Shown here in pieces: positions 9,783-21,674 of a stretch of DNA of 64,000 nt. The stretch's first letter is position 1, and the number at the start of each line of letters is the position of its first letter. Source of the DNA: Merluccius polli (taxonomy: Eukaryota; Chordata; Actinopteri; Gadiformes; Merlucciidae). The position numbers and the translations under genes were made by a program. The stretch covers positions 1,262,501 to 1,326,500 of the forward strand of contig JAOPHQ010003127.1 in NCBI GenBank assembly GCA_030340625.1. Direction: 5' to 3'. The notes under the pieces are model-generated. The model saw only the letters and a list, made by a program, of their open reading frames with translations. It was not told the origin of the DNA and ran no database searches.

Positions 9783-11002
9783 CACTCACCGGCCACTTTA
9801 TTAGGTACACCTGTCCAACTGCTCGTTAACGCAAATTTCTAATCAGCCAATCACATGGCAGCAACTCAATGCATTTAGGCATGTAGACATGGTCAGGACG
9901 ATCTGCTGCAGTTCAAACCGAGCATCAGAATGGGGAAGAAAGGTGATTTAAGTGACTTTGAACGTGGCATGGTTGTTGGTGCCAGACGGGCTGGTCTGAG
10001 TATTTCAGAGACTGCTGATCTACTGGGATTTTCACGCACAACCATCTCTAGGGTTTACAGAGAATGGTCCGAAAAAGAGAAAATATCCAGTGAGCGGCAG
10101 TTCTGTGGGCGCAAATGCCTTGTTGATGCTAGAGGTCAGAGGAGAATGGCCAGACTGGTTTGAGCTGATAGAAAGGCAACTGTAACTCAAATAACCACTT
10201 GTTACAACAGAGGTATGCAGAAGAGCATCTCTGAACGCACAACACGTCGAACCTTGAGGCGGATGGGCTACAGCAGCAGAAGACCACACCGGGTGCCACT
10301 CCTGTCAGCTAAGAACAGGAAACTGAGGCTACAATTCGCACAGGCTCACCAAAATTGGACAATCGAAGATTGGAAAAACGTTGCCTGGTCTGATGAGTCT
10401 CGATTTCTGCTGCGACATTCGGATGGTAGGGTCAGAATTTGGCATCAACAACATGAAAGCATGGATCCATCCTGCCTTGTATCAACAGTTCAGGCTGGTG
10501 GTGGTGGTGTAATGGTGTGGGGGATATTTTCCTGGCACACTTTGGGCTTATTAGTACCAATTGAGCATCGTGTCAAAGCCACAGACTACCTGAGTATTGT
10601 TGCTGACCATGTCCATCCCTTTATGACCACAGTGTACCCATCTTCTGATGGCTACTTCCAGCAGGATAACGCGCCATGTCATAAAGCGCGAATCATCTCA
10701 GACTGGTTTCTTGAACATGACAATGAGTTCACTGTACTCAAATGGCCTCCACAGTCACCAGATCTCAATCCAATAGAGCACCTTTGGGATGTGGTGGAAC
10801 GGGAGATTCGCATCATGGATGTGCAGCCGACAAATCTGCAGCAACTGCGTGATGCTATCATGTCAATATGGACCAAACTCTCTGAGGAATGTTTCCAGTA
10901 CCTTGTTGAATCTGTGCCACGAAGGATATTGGCAGTTCTGAAGGCAAAAGGGGGTCCAACCCGGTACTAGCAAGGTGTACCTAATAAAGTGGCCGGTGAG
11001 TG
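9783..11002 (+). mobile_element. Tc1-like DNA transposon, nearly complete
   Basis: This 1,220-bp element has inverted termini starting CACTCACCGGCCACTTTATT. They are flanked by TA on both sides (9781-9782, 11003-11004), the standard Tc1/mariner target. It sits inside the 37-bp satellite and splits it cleanly. It contains one transposase gene with a single visible stop. Confidence 0.95.
9930..10970 (+). pseudogene. Tc1-like transposase with one premature stop
   Basis: This is a DD34E transposase that would cut and paste its element into TA sites. The reading frame from 9930 to 10970 is continuous except for a TGA at 10161-10163. An N-terminal helix-turn-helix is visible (GLSISETADLLGFSRTTISR). 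The catalytic positions all remain: Asp in WSDESRF, Asp in QQDNAPCH and Glu in NPIEHLWD. The stop falls where relatives usually have Arg, so a single CGA-to-TGA transition explains it. Downstream residues are intact, suggesting recent inactivation. An internal ATG at 10215 would yield only the catalytic half, without the DNA-binding domain. Confidence 0.92.
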
Positions 11003-11288
11003 TATAACAGACTATAACTAGCCCTTCAACCCCTGTTTGTATAACAGACATAACTAGCCCTTCAACCCCTGTATGTATAACAGACTATAACTAGTCCTTC
11101 AACTCCTGTATGTATAACAGACTATAACTAGCCCTTCAACCCCTGTATGTATAACAGACTATCACTATCCCTTCAACCCCTGTATGTATAACAGACTATA
11201 ACTAGCCCTTCAACCCCTGTATGTATAACAGACTATAACTAGCCCTTCAACTCCTGTATGTATAACAGACTATAACTAGCCCTTATAG
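11003..11288. repeat. 37-bp satellite array, block 2
   Basis: About 8 units of the same 37-bp repeat lie between the Tc1 element and the truncated LINE. Confidence 0.92.
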
Positions 11289-12747
11289 ACGAGAAGATCA
11301 TCCCAGAACAAACAGGGTTTCCGTCCAGGCAAATCGACAACCAGCCAACTCGTCAACCTCACTCAACACATTGAGGATCTTTTTGAGAGAGGACAGATCA
11401 CCGGTGCTGTCTTTGTGGACCTGTCTGCTGCCTACGACACAGTCAACCACAGACGACTCCTATGTAAGATCCTGGAGATCACAAAAGACATCAACCTAAC
11501 AGAGCTAATGGAAGCCATGCTCCAGAACCGCAGATTCTATGTTGAATTAGCCGGAAAACGCAGCAGATGGCGTATCCAGAAAAATGGCCTCCCACAAGGC
11601 AGCGTGCTTGCCCCACTTCAGTACAACACCTACACAAACGACCAACCCAGAGATGATGTCACCTGTCGTTTTGCATATGCTGACGACCTTTGCATCACTG
11701 CCCAAGGCACAGACTTCATCAGTATCGAGGAAACGCTCAATGACTCCCTCTCAGGATTAACAACCTACTACGAAGAGAACCATCTATGTGCCAACCCAGC
11801 AAAAACACAAGTATGTGCCTTCCACCTGAGGAACAAGGAAGCTAAGCGCCAATTGAAAGTCTCTTGGTGTGGAACCCCACTGTCACACTCCGAGCATCCC
11901 ATCTACCTCGGAGTCATACTTGACAGATGCCTCACATTCAAAACCCACATCATGAAGACAAAGGTTAAAGTAAGTACCCGCAACAACATCCTGCACAAAC
12001 TCACCAACACCAAATGGGGTGCATGCCCCAAGACACTACGTGCCACAGCCCTTGCCCTCAGCTTCTCTACTGCAGAGTATGCCTGCCCAGCATGGGAGAG
12101 ATCCACCCATGCAAAAAAACTGGACCCTGCTCTTAACGAGAGCTGCAGATGCATCACTGGGTGCCTGAAGCCCACTAACACCAATGACCTGTATATTCTG
12201 GCAGGTATTGCCCCTCCAGACATCAGAAGAGCGGTGGCCAGCAGGGTGGAGCGGCACAGGCAAGCCACAGATGAGAGGCACCCCCTATATGGCCATGTAC
12301 CTGCCCCCAGTCGACTAAAATCACGGAGAAGTTTCCTCACCAGCACTCCTCCACTAGAGACAACACCTTCTGAAGCCCGCCTGAACATGTGGAAGGGTAA
12401 GCTGTCCAAACACCCACACAGCTCGACTATACCCATCCCCCCTGCCGAAACCCTCCCGCCAGGAGATAACAACTGGGCTAAACGGAAGTGCCTGAACCGA
12501 CTCCGCACAGGTGTTGGCCGCTCCAGAGAAGCCCTACGCAGATGGGGCTACTTTAGTGGTCCAACCACATGTGACTGTGGCACAGAACCCCAGAACATGG
12601 AGCACCTCCTTCGATGCCCTCTGTTAGGTGGACCCTGCACAGCAGAGGACCTAGCACTTTACAACACCAAGGGACAGCAATGTACCAAGCACTGGCTGGG
12701 CATTATATAAGCTGAATAGCCGTGTATATGGACACAAGAAGAAGAAG
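11289..12747 (+). mobile_element. 5'-truncated LINE (I/Jockey-like) inserted in satellite
   Basis: The insertion begins within reverse-transcriptase coding sequence and ends with a short GAA-rich tail (ACACAAGAAGAAGAAG). ACTAGCCCTT occurs on both sides and could be a 10-bp target duplication. Every satellite unit contains that string, though, so this cannot be proven. 5' truncation is typical of target-primed reverse transcription. Confidence 0.85.
11322..12710 (+). pseudogene. LINE reverse transcriptase, C-terminal part
   Basis: The continuous frame encodes the palm and thumb of a non-LTR reverse transcriptase: VFVDLSAAYDTVNHRRL, GLPQGSVLAP and the catalytic box FAYADDLCI. A long C-terminal region ends in a zinc-knuckle-like CDCGTEPQNMEHLLRC. 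The endonuclease and fingers are absent. One base is missing near 11321 (the GFRP motif is split between frames). It resembles I- or Jockey-group LINEs more than the L2-like LINEs elsewhere in the window. It cannot be active. Confidence 0.85.
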
Positions 12748-13400
12748 ACTAGCCCTTCAACCCCTGTATGTATAACAGACTATAACTAGCCCTTCAACCC
12801 CTGTATGTATAACAGACTATAACTAGCCCTTCAACTCCTGTATGTATAACAGACTATAACTAGCCCTTCAACCCCTGTATGTATAACAGACTATCAATAG
12901 CCCTTCAACCCCTATATGTATAACAGATTATAACTAGCCCTTCAACCCCTGTATGTATAACAGACATAACTAGCCCTTCAACCCCTGTATGTATAACAGA
13001 CTATAACTAGCCCTTCAACCCCTGTATGTATAACAGACTATAACTAGCCCTTCAACCCCTGTATGTATAAGAGACATAACTAGCCCTTCAACCCCTGTAT
13101 GTATAACAGACTATAACTAGCCCTTCAACCCCTGTATGTATAACAGACTATAACTAGCCCTTTAACCCCTGTATGTATAACAGACTATAACTAGCCCTTC
13201 AACTCCTGTATGTATAACAGACTATCACTAGCCCTTCAACCCCTGTATGTATAACAGATTATAACTAGCCCTTCAACCCCTGTATATGTAACAGAAGTGT
13301 AAAAAAAGATTTTGAACAAAATAAATGGAGACAAAAACAAACAGTGGACAAGCTTATGGATAGGCGAAATTAACTAGCCCTTCAACCCCTGTACGTATGT
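12748..13400. repeat. 37-bp satellite array, block 3
   Basis: About 15 units run from 12748 to roughly 13290, including some shortened by 2 bp (CAGACATAACTAG). A stray unit lies at 13372-13400 after 80 bp of unrelated sequence. Confidence 0.92.
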
Positions 13401-14640
13401 ACTGATTTGTAAAACAAGTTACTGGCCCTCATTGGATATTATTAAATTGTTGAAATAAATTGTACTGTTTTATCTCTGTTATCTTTTTTTATAACAGCAT
13501 TGACCATTGCTAGTGGCATACAAGGTAATTCACACATCATAGCATACTTACTTACATAAGGAAAATCTATTCAAGCTACAATTTATGATTATATAATCAT
13601 ACTAAGCCTGATCTATTAAGTAGTACCTAGACAAGGGTGTAACCTCCAGGTGAGTCAAAATCCCCCTACTATCCTGATTTGCATTTGTATAGCTCACAGC
13701 ATTTTAAGTTACATGTGAAAGCCTTCCCTAGACCTAGGGCTGGGGGAGCTTCTCAGGCCTGTAAAATTGAAACTCCACGACAATTCCAGGCAGTTCCTGG
13801 TCGTTTTCTGCCCTGCCTAAAAGTTCCCGTGAACAGACGTTAACCTAATTTTCCACGGCAATTTACAGTGCTGCTTTCTGATGAAAATCCCACTTTTCAT
13901 GCAGTGTCATGTATCAACCTCAAGACTCCAGACTGCTAAACTCTAAGCACAATTCCATTGTTTTCACTCATATAGAAATGCTAAATCACATTTTTGCAAA
14001 ACTCTAAGTACAAATCGCATCATTTAGCACACCTAACCTTCACTTCACCTTCACTAAAACACTGGCCTTCAATATGGCACACCTAATTACCAATTTGTCT
14101 CACTCACTTCTCACCTGTCAAACTCAATTGGCAAAACACTTCAATCATGTGTCAGAGTATAAAAGAGACCTCAGCAAAATGGAGCCACTTGGAAAACAGA
14201 GGAAGAGCGAGAGCAGGAGGAGGAAGAGCCTAAGATACACTTTTTTTTGCAGTCAGTTCAGTCAGCTGAACATTTTACTGTATTACAATAACAAATACTG
14301 TACATATTTTGATACCTTTTTGTATTTGTGCACTGATTCCAGTCTAAACATTTTCTTACTGTAGTGTTTTTCATTTTACTTACAGTATCAGTGCAATTAC
14401 TGTGAGTTTTGCCAAAATAGGTAACATTTGTGTATTCTCAGAAGTGTAACAATGTTTCAGTATCAACTATACATTTACAGTATGACTCTGAAGTTGGGTT
14501 GTGCGTTTAGCCTGTTGTAGCTCATTGGATAGACAAATATGCATATCCTATTCTGATATGATTGTGTCAATGCAATATTTATGATATATTCACAGTATTG
14601 TATTACAGTACAATATGGCAACAGTCTTAATACTGTATGT
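13401..14640. other. No gene recognised; possible DNA-transposon remnant
   Basis: This is AT-rich sequence with no convincing gene. Around 13920-14600, recurrent CTAAGCACA/CTAAGTACA and TACTGTA-type motifs resemble the subterminal parts of decayed mariner-like elements. I could not find paired termini, so no element is called. Confidence 0.35.
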
Positions 14641-14644
14641 ACCA

Positions 14645-15728
14645 GCGGTTCCGTTGACAGCCTTGTAGGTCAGTACCATCGTCTTGAATTTGAAACAAGC
14701 TGCTACAGGGAGCCAGTGGAGGTCACGGAAGAGAGGGGTCATGTGGGAGAACTTCGGCAGGTTGTACACGAGTCGTGCTGCTGCGTTCTGGATTCGAGGC
14801 TTGATTGCGGAGGTAGAGAGTCCAGCCAGGAGTGAGTTGCAGTAGTCGAGGCGGGAGATGACGAGTGCTTGGACCAAGAGCTGTGCTGCTTCCCTTGTGA
14901 GGAAGGGTTGGAACCCGGCGGATGTTGTAGAGAGCAAATCTGCAGGATCGGGTCACCGTGGTGATGGTGGCTGTGCATCCAGTATGATGCCGAGGTTCCT
15001 CGCAGTTGGTGAAGGACCCACCACAGCATCCTCAACAGTTACCAGTAGGTCCATGTGAGGGCAGTCCTTCCCTGGCAAGAAGAGGAGCTCAGTCTTGTTG
15101 AGGCTGTCAGAGGAGGGGAAAGAGAGGAATAGTTGAGTGTCGTCTGCGTAGCAGTGATGCGAAGTGATTGCAGAGCCTAAAGATCTAGTGTATAGGGAGA
15201 ACAGAAGTGGTCCTAATACTGAGCCTTAAGGGGCGCCGGTGTCAACGGAGCAGGGTTTGGACAAAGCCATTCCATGTGACCTGGTAGGTGCGGTTCGTCA
15301 GGTAGGATGTAGGATAGCACCGAGTCAGCGATGCCGAGTTCTGCGAGGGTGGCGAGGAGTATCTGGTGGTTCACGGTGTCGAACACCACAGACAGGTCGA
15401 GGAGAATGAGAACCGATGAGAGGGACGAGGCTCTGGCAGCACGGATTGTGCAGTCTTGAAACCTGTCTGATGAGGATCAAGCAGGTTGTTATGTGAGAGA
15501 TAGGAGGACAGTTGGTTAGAGATGGCACATTCCAGAGTTTTAGAAAGGAACCAGAGAAAAGATACCGGTCTGTAGTTCTGGATGTCAGCAGTGTCGAGGA
15601 TAGGTTTCTTGAGGAGTGGCTTGACTCTAGCAATCTTGAAGGATGCTGGTATAAGGCCTGAAGTGAGAGAAGAGTTGATGAGGGAGGTGAGGAACCGCAG
15701 GATGTCGCTCGAGATGGCTTGTGGACTA
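14645..15728 (-). pseudogene. L2-like LINE reverse transcriptase, decayed
   Basis: Minus-strand translation in several frames gives successive RT motifs. These are KPLLKKPILDTADIQNYRPV near 15640-15560, HCYADDTQLF near 15150 and NKTELLFLPGKD near 15080. Near 14800-14700 come SRLDYCNSLLAGL and LHWLPVAACFKFKTMVLTYK. Frameshifts and stops lie between them, for example a stop just before GSVLGPLLF. It is an old 5'-truncated copy whose upstream end abuts an LTR fragment at 15729. Confidence 0.82.
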
Positions 15729-15835
15729 CTGGAGACAGGGATACGTGAGACTAGGGGTTCTTTATTTTTATATTTTACACTGGTTCAGCATAATTGTCTA
15801 TGTGCTATCAGGCAGCCTGGGTCGTTCGCATAGCT
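15729..15835 (-). repeat. LTR fragment related to the retrovirus at 28.8 kb
   Basis: About 105 bp (GACAGGGATACGTGAGACTA onward) match 28850-28955 with small differences. The two share the AATAAA-type region and the sequence following it. Its left edge meets the LINE fragment and its right edge diverges before the Harbinger element. Confidence 0.75.
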
Positions 15836-16119
15836 TCACCCTCTCAGGAGATCTGCTCCAGGGAAGGACGACGAGAGTCAGGCCAAGTCCACACGTACCA
15901 AAACGATCTTTTTTTCCCCCGTTTTCCCTGGCATCGTATCAAGAACATTTGCGTCCAAACGGATCCATCTCAATACAACTCAACATGCTACTTCATATTC
16001 CAGACGTATAGGTGGCGCTGTTTCAGTTTTAGAAATTCACCGTAAACGGAGAGGAAGAGGCGGAGCATGCGCATAAAGCTTGAGCGCTGTACAAATAGAC
16101 AGTAGAAGAAAACAAACGA

Positions 16120-17263
16120 ATGAATGAGAAGAACATGACGATGGCTCCTGTAGCGAAGAAAGCAGAGTCTTTTGTGTGGACTGACTGTGAAGTAGAACTG
16201 CTACTGCGACTCATACTCGACTACAAGGCAAATAAATTGCAAGAGAATGTTGACTGGGAGTCATGCCAGTCGAAATATTTGGACTTAGCGAATGCGTTTC
16301 GGGCACAGTGTCCTACGGAGGCAACAGAGGACTTTCCTCACGCAGCCATGGCAGTCTCAAAAGTCCAGGTGACCACGAAGCTAAATAATATTCGTGGCAA
16401 ATACAGACGGGCAGTGGACACAGGACGGCAAAGTGGCCAAGGACGGGTGGTTATGCTCTTTTATGAGCTTTGCCAGGAGATCTGGGTTGGGTCGCCTGCT
16501 ACGCGCTCCATCGAATCTAGCATCGAGACAGCTGACCTGGAGGACGATTCGTCGTCCCAGCCCTCAACATCGACAGAGGAGATGCCTGCATCCCCACATT
16601 CGACGGACTCCATTGACTGTCTTCCTCCTGCAGTTGTGAAGCAGCGCAGGGATTTGCTCCAGGTAGGCTCATCATTTCAAGCTTAGCTAGTGCTACAGTG
16701 CCGTGTTGTTGTGGGCATTAGGACGGATGCATGTTTATGTAGGTGTGTTGCTTCACCACATAATTCACAACATAGTTTTGACTTTAACTTGCCCAATAGT
16801 AATGTTCTGCTATGCTTAATTCTAGGCCAAGCTGGACAGCCACAGAGGGGACCGACTGAGGAGGAAAGCTCATGCTGACCCAGCAGAGGAGGAGTTAAAA
16901 ATCAAGAGGAGGACGTTGGAGTTGGCTGAGGAGTCGGCACGAAGCCACGCTGAACACATGACTCAGATCAACACCAACATTGCAAACATTACCAGCACCA
17001 TACAGGATGGGTTTGCCCTGATGAGGGAATTGCTGCTCAGACCCCAGTTTGTACCCCCCCAAAGCAGCAGTGGACAATTCCATGGGTACCCACAATCATA
17101 TGTTCATATGACACCACAACCCACTACACCAGCCTTTCGGCACACACCTGCACCCAATCCATCCCCATACCAACCTGCACAATACCCACCTACAGCAACA
17201 CCCAGCCCAGCGACTGAAAGGTTTTCATACAGAAGAGCGCTGATGCAAGACGATGTGGAGTGA
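16120..17263 (+). CDS. Harbinger Myb/SANT-like accessory protein, two exons
   Basis: In Harbinger elements this type of protein binds DNA and helps bring the transposase to the nucleus and the element ends. Exon 1 (16120-16662) encodes a trihelix/MADF-like domain: FVWTDCEVELLLRLILDYK, a mid-helix ending FRAQCP, and KLNNIRGKYRRAVD. An acidic Ser-rich stretch follows. The donor is CAG/GTAGGC and the acceptor TTCTAG before 16826, joining in phase 0. Exon 2 (16826-17263) gives a Lys/Glu-rich helix and a Pro/Gln/Thr-rich tail. The total is about 326 residues with no stop seen, so this gene looks intact although the partner transposase is dead. Unspliced reading would end at 16686. Confidence 0.8.
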
Positions 17264-17360
17264 GATTTGCACATTATAAAAATGTTAACTTTTGCACATT
17301 ATAAAAATGTTAACTTTTGCACATTATAAAAATGTTTACTTTAGCACAAAAAATGTTTAC
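17264..17360. repeat. ~25-bp tandem repeat between the convergent genes
   Basis: TTGCACATTATAAAAATGTT is repeated about three times with a shortened fourth copy. An AATAAA follows at 17367, probably the poly(A) signal of the SANT-like gene. Confidence 0.8.
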
Positions 17361-17480
17361 TTTTGAATAAAAGAAAGATTTCTGAAAGTGACTGCAGTTA
17401 TTTGTTTATTTTCACTAGATACACATTATTTACAACATTTTCAAAATGACAATCAGTGAACTATTCAGTCTTGGGCCCGT

Positions 17481-18089
17481 CTATTGTGATGGGTCAAGGT
17501 ACTTTGTGAGTACTCTTCTCACTCTCTTTCCCTCTGTCTCATTACAGTCAGTGATGTAGTTGTTGCGTTGTATTGGCGGCTGCAAGTCATTATCACATTG
17601 TATTGCTCCCGATACAGAGTGATCAGCCACAGTCTCCTTACTGTCCTCACAAAAGTTATGGAGAACAAAGCAAGTGTAAATTACATGGGGCAGGTCCTGC
17701 AAATTGATGTCCATAGGCCTTTTCAATGCAGCAAATCTGGATTTAAGGCGACCAAAAGCACACTCGATGACCATGCGTGCCCTACACAAACATAGCCCAA
17801 AGTACTGTTCTTGAGGTGTGGAGCCACCACTGGAATATTCCTTCATCAAGTAAGGCATCAGAGGGTAGGCTGGGTCACCAAGAAGGAAAATGGGTATGGC
17901 CTCCTCATCGTCCACAATCTGCTTTTTCAGAGCAGGGATCTTGCCATTTTTTAAGTTAGAGTTGATGGTTGAATTAGCAAAAACTCGTGCATCGTGTACA
18001 CTCCCAGGCCACTTTATCACGACATCCATGAATTTAAATTTGTAGTCACAGACAGCCTGTACATTAAGGGAATGCTTGCCTTTCTTGTT
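17481..18089 (-). pseudogene. Harbinger transposase, C-terminal half
   Basis: This is the C-terminal part of a HARBI1-like DDE_Tnp_4 nuclease, which cuts at the element ends and inserts at 3-bp targets. Visible motifs are MDVVIKWPGSVHDARVF, the second catalytic Asp in LLGDPAYPL and the catalytic Glu in MVIECAFGRLKSRF. The frame is open from 18089 to the stop at 17481. The coding sequence stops at 18089 because an L1-like LINE landed there. The N-terminal remainder resumes at 24957. Confidence 0.92.
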
Positions 18090-18445
18090 TTTTTTAATTA
18101 TTTTTTTAAAAGTACTTTATTTATAGATTTTCAATTTACAAAACAAAGAATGACAAAGATACAATGTATTACAAACCCACCCCATCCCACCCACCAAGGC
18201 TCAAGAAAAGAAAAACAACCAAAGAACAAAACACAAAACAAAACAAACAAACAAAACAAAAACAAAACAAAAACAAAAACAAAAAAAAAGTAGAGGTAAG
18301 TACACAAAATATAGTTACAAACGTTTCCTGTATATCACTTTACAATGCTCAAAAAGGGAATATCCTGTAACGTTATACCACATATATTATTATACCATAC
18401 ATCAGTAGATCCAGTTGGCAGTACATCGATATGTAAAGAATTACA

Positions 18446-21400
18446 TCATGTGAAGGATACATTTTCAACAAATTCTATAAAGGGGGCCCAGGTTTTAGTG
18501 TATCTGTCCCGTAAGTTACACCGATTATATCTCAACTTCTCTAATGGGATCACAGAGAGTACCTCTTTGACCCAGTGTCTAAACGAGGGGGGTGTTACAG
18601 ACTTCCAGTGCAAAAGAATTTGTCTCTGGGCTAGTAGTGTAATAAATGCTACAGCATTTACCTGGGGGACAGCAGATTGTTCTTCTGATGGGAATACCCC
18701 GAAAATAGCAACTGTTGGATCGGGATTCACTGTTCTGTCACAAATGGAGGAGATTGCTTCAAAGACCCTGACCCAGAAGTTATTAAGTGAATTGCAAGAC
18801 CAAAACATATGACCTAATTTAGCTGGACACACCTCGGACACACAGGATTGGTGCCAGGATATATTTTGGCCAGTTTCTCTGGTGAATAATGCAACCGATG
18901 CACAATTTTAAATTGAATAAGACCGTGTTTTAAGCATAAAGAGGTGGTATGTATGTGTTTTAAGCTACATTGCCATGTCTCGTCAGACAGTGCAACACCT
19001 AGGTCCTCTTCCCATGCCAGTCTGGCATTGTCCCACTGAGGGGGGCTAATGCCTAGTACTGTTTTGTAGATTTTAGACACCCTTCTTTTCAACGTAGGGT
19101 CCAGGTCCAGTATGATATCGGTTGCATTTTTAGGTGATAAGGAGGGAAATGGGAAGTGTTTCTTGGCAAAATTACGTACCTGTAAGTACCTGAAAAAGTG
19201 ATTGTTGGGAAGGTTGTGATCTTTTTGTAGCATATTAAATGAAGCAAATGTGCCTTCAACAAAGAGGTCACCAAAAAATACTAAACCATTCTTATGCCAC
19301 ACTTGAAAGGCAGTGTCAATCTGAGATGGAGGAAACAAATGGTTGTTTGCTAGCGGGAGCAAAGTAATTGCCTGACTGAAATGAAAATGTTTCCTGAATT
19401 GGAACCATATTTTAAGAGTGTTTTTGACAACTGGGCTCAAACCTTGAAGATTTACGCTGACAGGTAAGGGGCCACTCAGGATAGATATGGGTGAGAGTGG
19501 AGAATTGGAATTAAGTTCCATAGAAGCCCATGCTGGTCCTTCTTTGTTTTCGTGGGTAGAAATCCAGTAATTCAGCTTGGAAATGTTAGCTGACCAGTAA
19601 TGCTTCCTTAGGCATCTCCAGGTAAGCTCTTTTAATGCGTGGGGTGGAGTTGTTCCAAATAAAGGAGGTAATATTACTATTCAACACTTTGAACCAGGAC
19701 TTGGTTAGCATGATGGGGATCATCTGAAATAAATATAAGAATCGAGGCAGAATTGTCATCTTTACTGTGTTTACTCGGCCTGCCAGTGTAACAGGGAGTG
19801 CAGACCATCTTTGGAAATCCTGTTTGGTGCGCTCCAGCAACAGTTTAAAATTACAGTCGTATAGGTCTTTGTATTGTCGTGTAACCCTTATGCCCAGATA
19901 AGTGAAGGACTGGTGCTCCAATTTAAAGGGGAGATTACTATAATTAATGGAAATTGCCAGTTGATTAATAGGAAAAAGTTAACTCTTTGAGAAGTTTAGT
20001 CTGTAGCCAGATAGTTTTCCAAATTGTTGTAATATGTCTATGAGCTTAGGGATCGATTCTGCTGGGTTGGATATGTAGAGCAGAAGGTCGTCTGCATATA
20101 GCGAAACTTTATGTATTACCTGGTAGTGTTAATTTTATCAGCCATTTTTAAATTTAGTCTCAGTTTTAGTCCAGTTTCAATCGCCCTTGTTAGTTTTTAT
20201 CACATTTAGTCAACCTCATCCTGTTTTTATTTATTCAAGTTTAGTCGACTATAAGTCGAGCATTTTAGTCTTTATCTTAGTCCAAGAAAACATAATTTTA
20301 TTCGTCTAGTTTTAGTCAACAAAAACTGTCAACATTTTAGTCTAGTTTTAGTCAGGACAATTATTTTACCCTTTTACTTTTTTGTCAGCAGATAATATAG
20401 AACATTTCCATCTAATCAAAAATTATTTACTAAAAGTATGTCTCAGGCATGCAAACTGGCTCCGTGTGAAGTGACGGGCGGAGGAGCGCGATTCAGATTT
20501 TTCAACCGCCGCGTCAAAAAGATGTAAACAGTTCTCAACTCTTCCAACGGCTCCCACGAGCGCGCGCATGTGTTCGATGAGCACGGAAGCGTCAGTTCCA
20601 CGGGAGTGCGCCCGCTTGTCGTGCCGCCTGACAGAATGCTGCGTCTTCTCTCTGCCCGCTCGCCTCCCCCCCCCCCCCCCCCCCCAATTTTCGTCTCGTC
20701 TTTGTTCATGAACTAAAATGTCCATAGATTTTAGTCCAGTCTTTATTTAGTGAAGTACATTTTCGTCTCGTCTTTATTAGTCCACGAAAATGCATACTGA
20801 TTTAGTCCCAGTTATTGTTTATTAATGGGGGTTTCAGTCTCGTCTAGTCTAGTTTTCGTCCGGTGAAAAATGTGCGTTGACGAAAATATTTTCGTTTAGT
20901 TTTCGTTAACGAAATTAACACTATTACCTGGTTCCTAACAATACCTGGAATATCCTGTTGTATCCTCAGCGCTGCAGCAAGAGGTTCAATGGCTAAGTCA
21001 AATAGAAATGGTGAGAGGCAGCACCCCTGTCGAGTTCCTCTTCGCAGCATGAACGGGCTGGACCTGATCTGGTTGGTGCGTACTGAAGCTGTTGGTGAGG
21101 TATACAATATTTTAATCCATGAAGTGAAAGACGTACCGAACCCAAATCCATCCAATACCATGAACAGGTAATTCCACTCAACACGGTCGAAGGCCTTCTC
21201 CGTGTCAAGGGAGAGCAGAACCTCCGGCTGACGGGTTGAGTGAGAAGAGTAGAGAATATTGAACAGCCGTCGCATGTTATAGAATGACTGCCTCCCTGGT
21301 ATAAAGCCTGTTTGATCGGGATCAATGATGTTAGGTATCACCGTCTCTAAGCGACGTGCCAGCACCTTAATTTTGTAATCACAGCATAAGAGGCTAATAG

Positions 21401-21674
21401 GGCGATAGGAACCACACTCCAAGGGATCTTTGTCTTTTTTCAATAGGACCGCTATAGTTGCCTGAGTCCTGGTTAGAGGTAGTTTCCCTATCGAGATGAT
21501 TTCCTTGAACAGAGAGTTCAGAATAGGTACCAGCTTGTGTGAAAATAACTTGTAGAACTCTATAGAAAACCCGTCCGGTCCGGGTGCTTTCCCACTCTGC
21601 ATAGAACTTATTGCATGTGATATTTCTACATTAGTTATAGGGGCATCGAGGGAGGCTTGGTCTTCCGTACTCAT
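18446..21674 (-). pseudogene. L1-like ORF2, reverse transcriptase and C-terminus, broken
   Basis: The RT starts with GKAPGPDGFSIEFYK and YRPISLLCCDYKI, then TGFIPGRQ, SLDTEKAFDRVEW and RGTRQGCCLSPFLF. It is cut by a hAT MITE at 20124-20923. After the MITE it resumes with SLYADDLLLY, so the insertion lies just before the catalytic YADD. Further defects are an in-frame TAA near 19980 and frameshifts near 19590 and 18830. The C-terminal zinc-knuckle Cys residues (CPRC, then LGHMFWSC) span the last shift. Confidence 0.88.
20124..20923. mobile_element. hAT MITE inside the LINE reverse transcriptase
   Basis: The termini are TAGTGTTAATTT and its inverted form. An exact 8-bp duplication, TTACCTGG, flanks it at 20116-20123 and 20924-20931. 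The 800-bp interior is full of TTTAGTC/GACTAAA motifs near both ends, around a GC-rich centre with a long poly-C run (20669-20685). No transposase is present. Confidence 0.92.

Noticed and set aside
12036..12508. Antisense open frames under the truncated LINE
   Set aside because: They are shadows of the RT coding frame, which has clear motifs; the antisense products have none.
9266..13300. Regular ~37-bp repeats considered as a CRISPR array
   Set aside because: Units are contiguous, with no unique spacers, and the context is a vertebrate genome; it is a satellite.
18164..18300. Lys/Asn/Thr-rich open frames near 18.2 kb
   Set aside because: They translate an AAAAC-rich simple repeat in the 3' region of the LINE.
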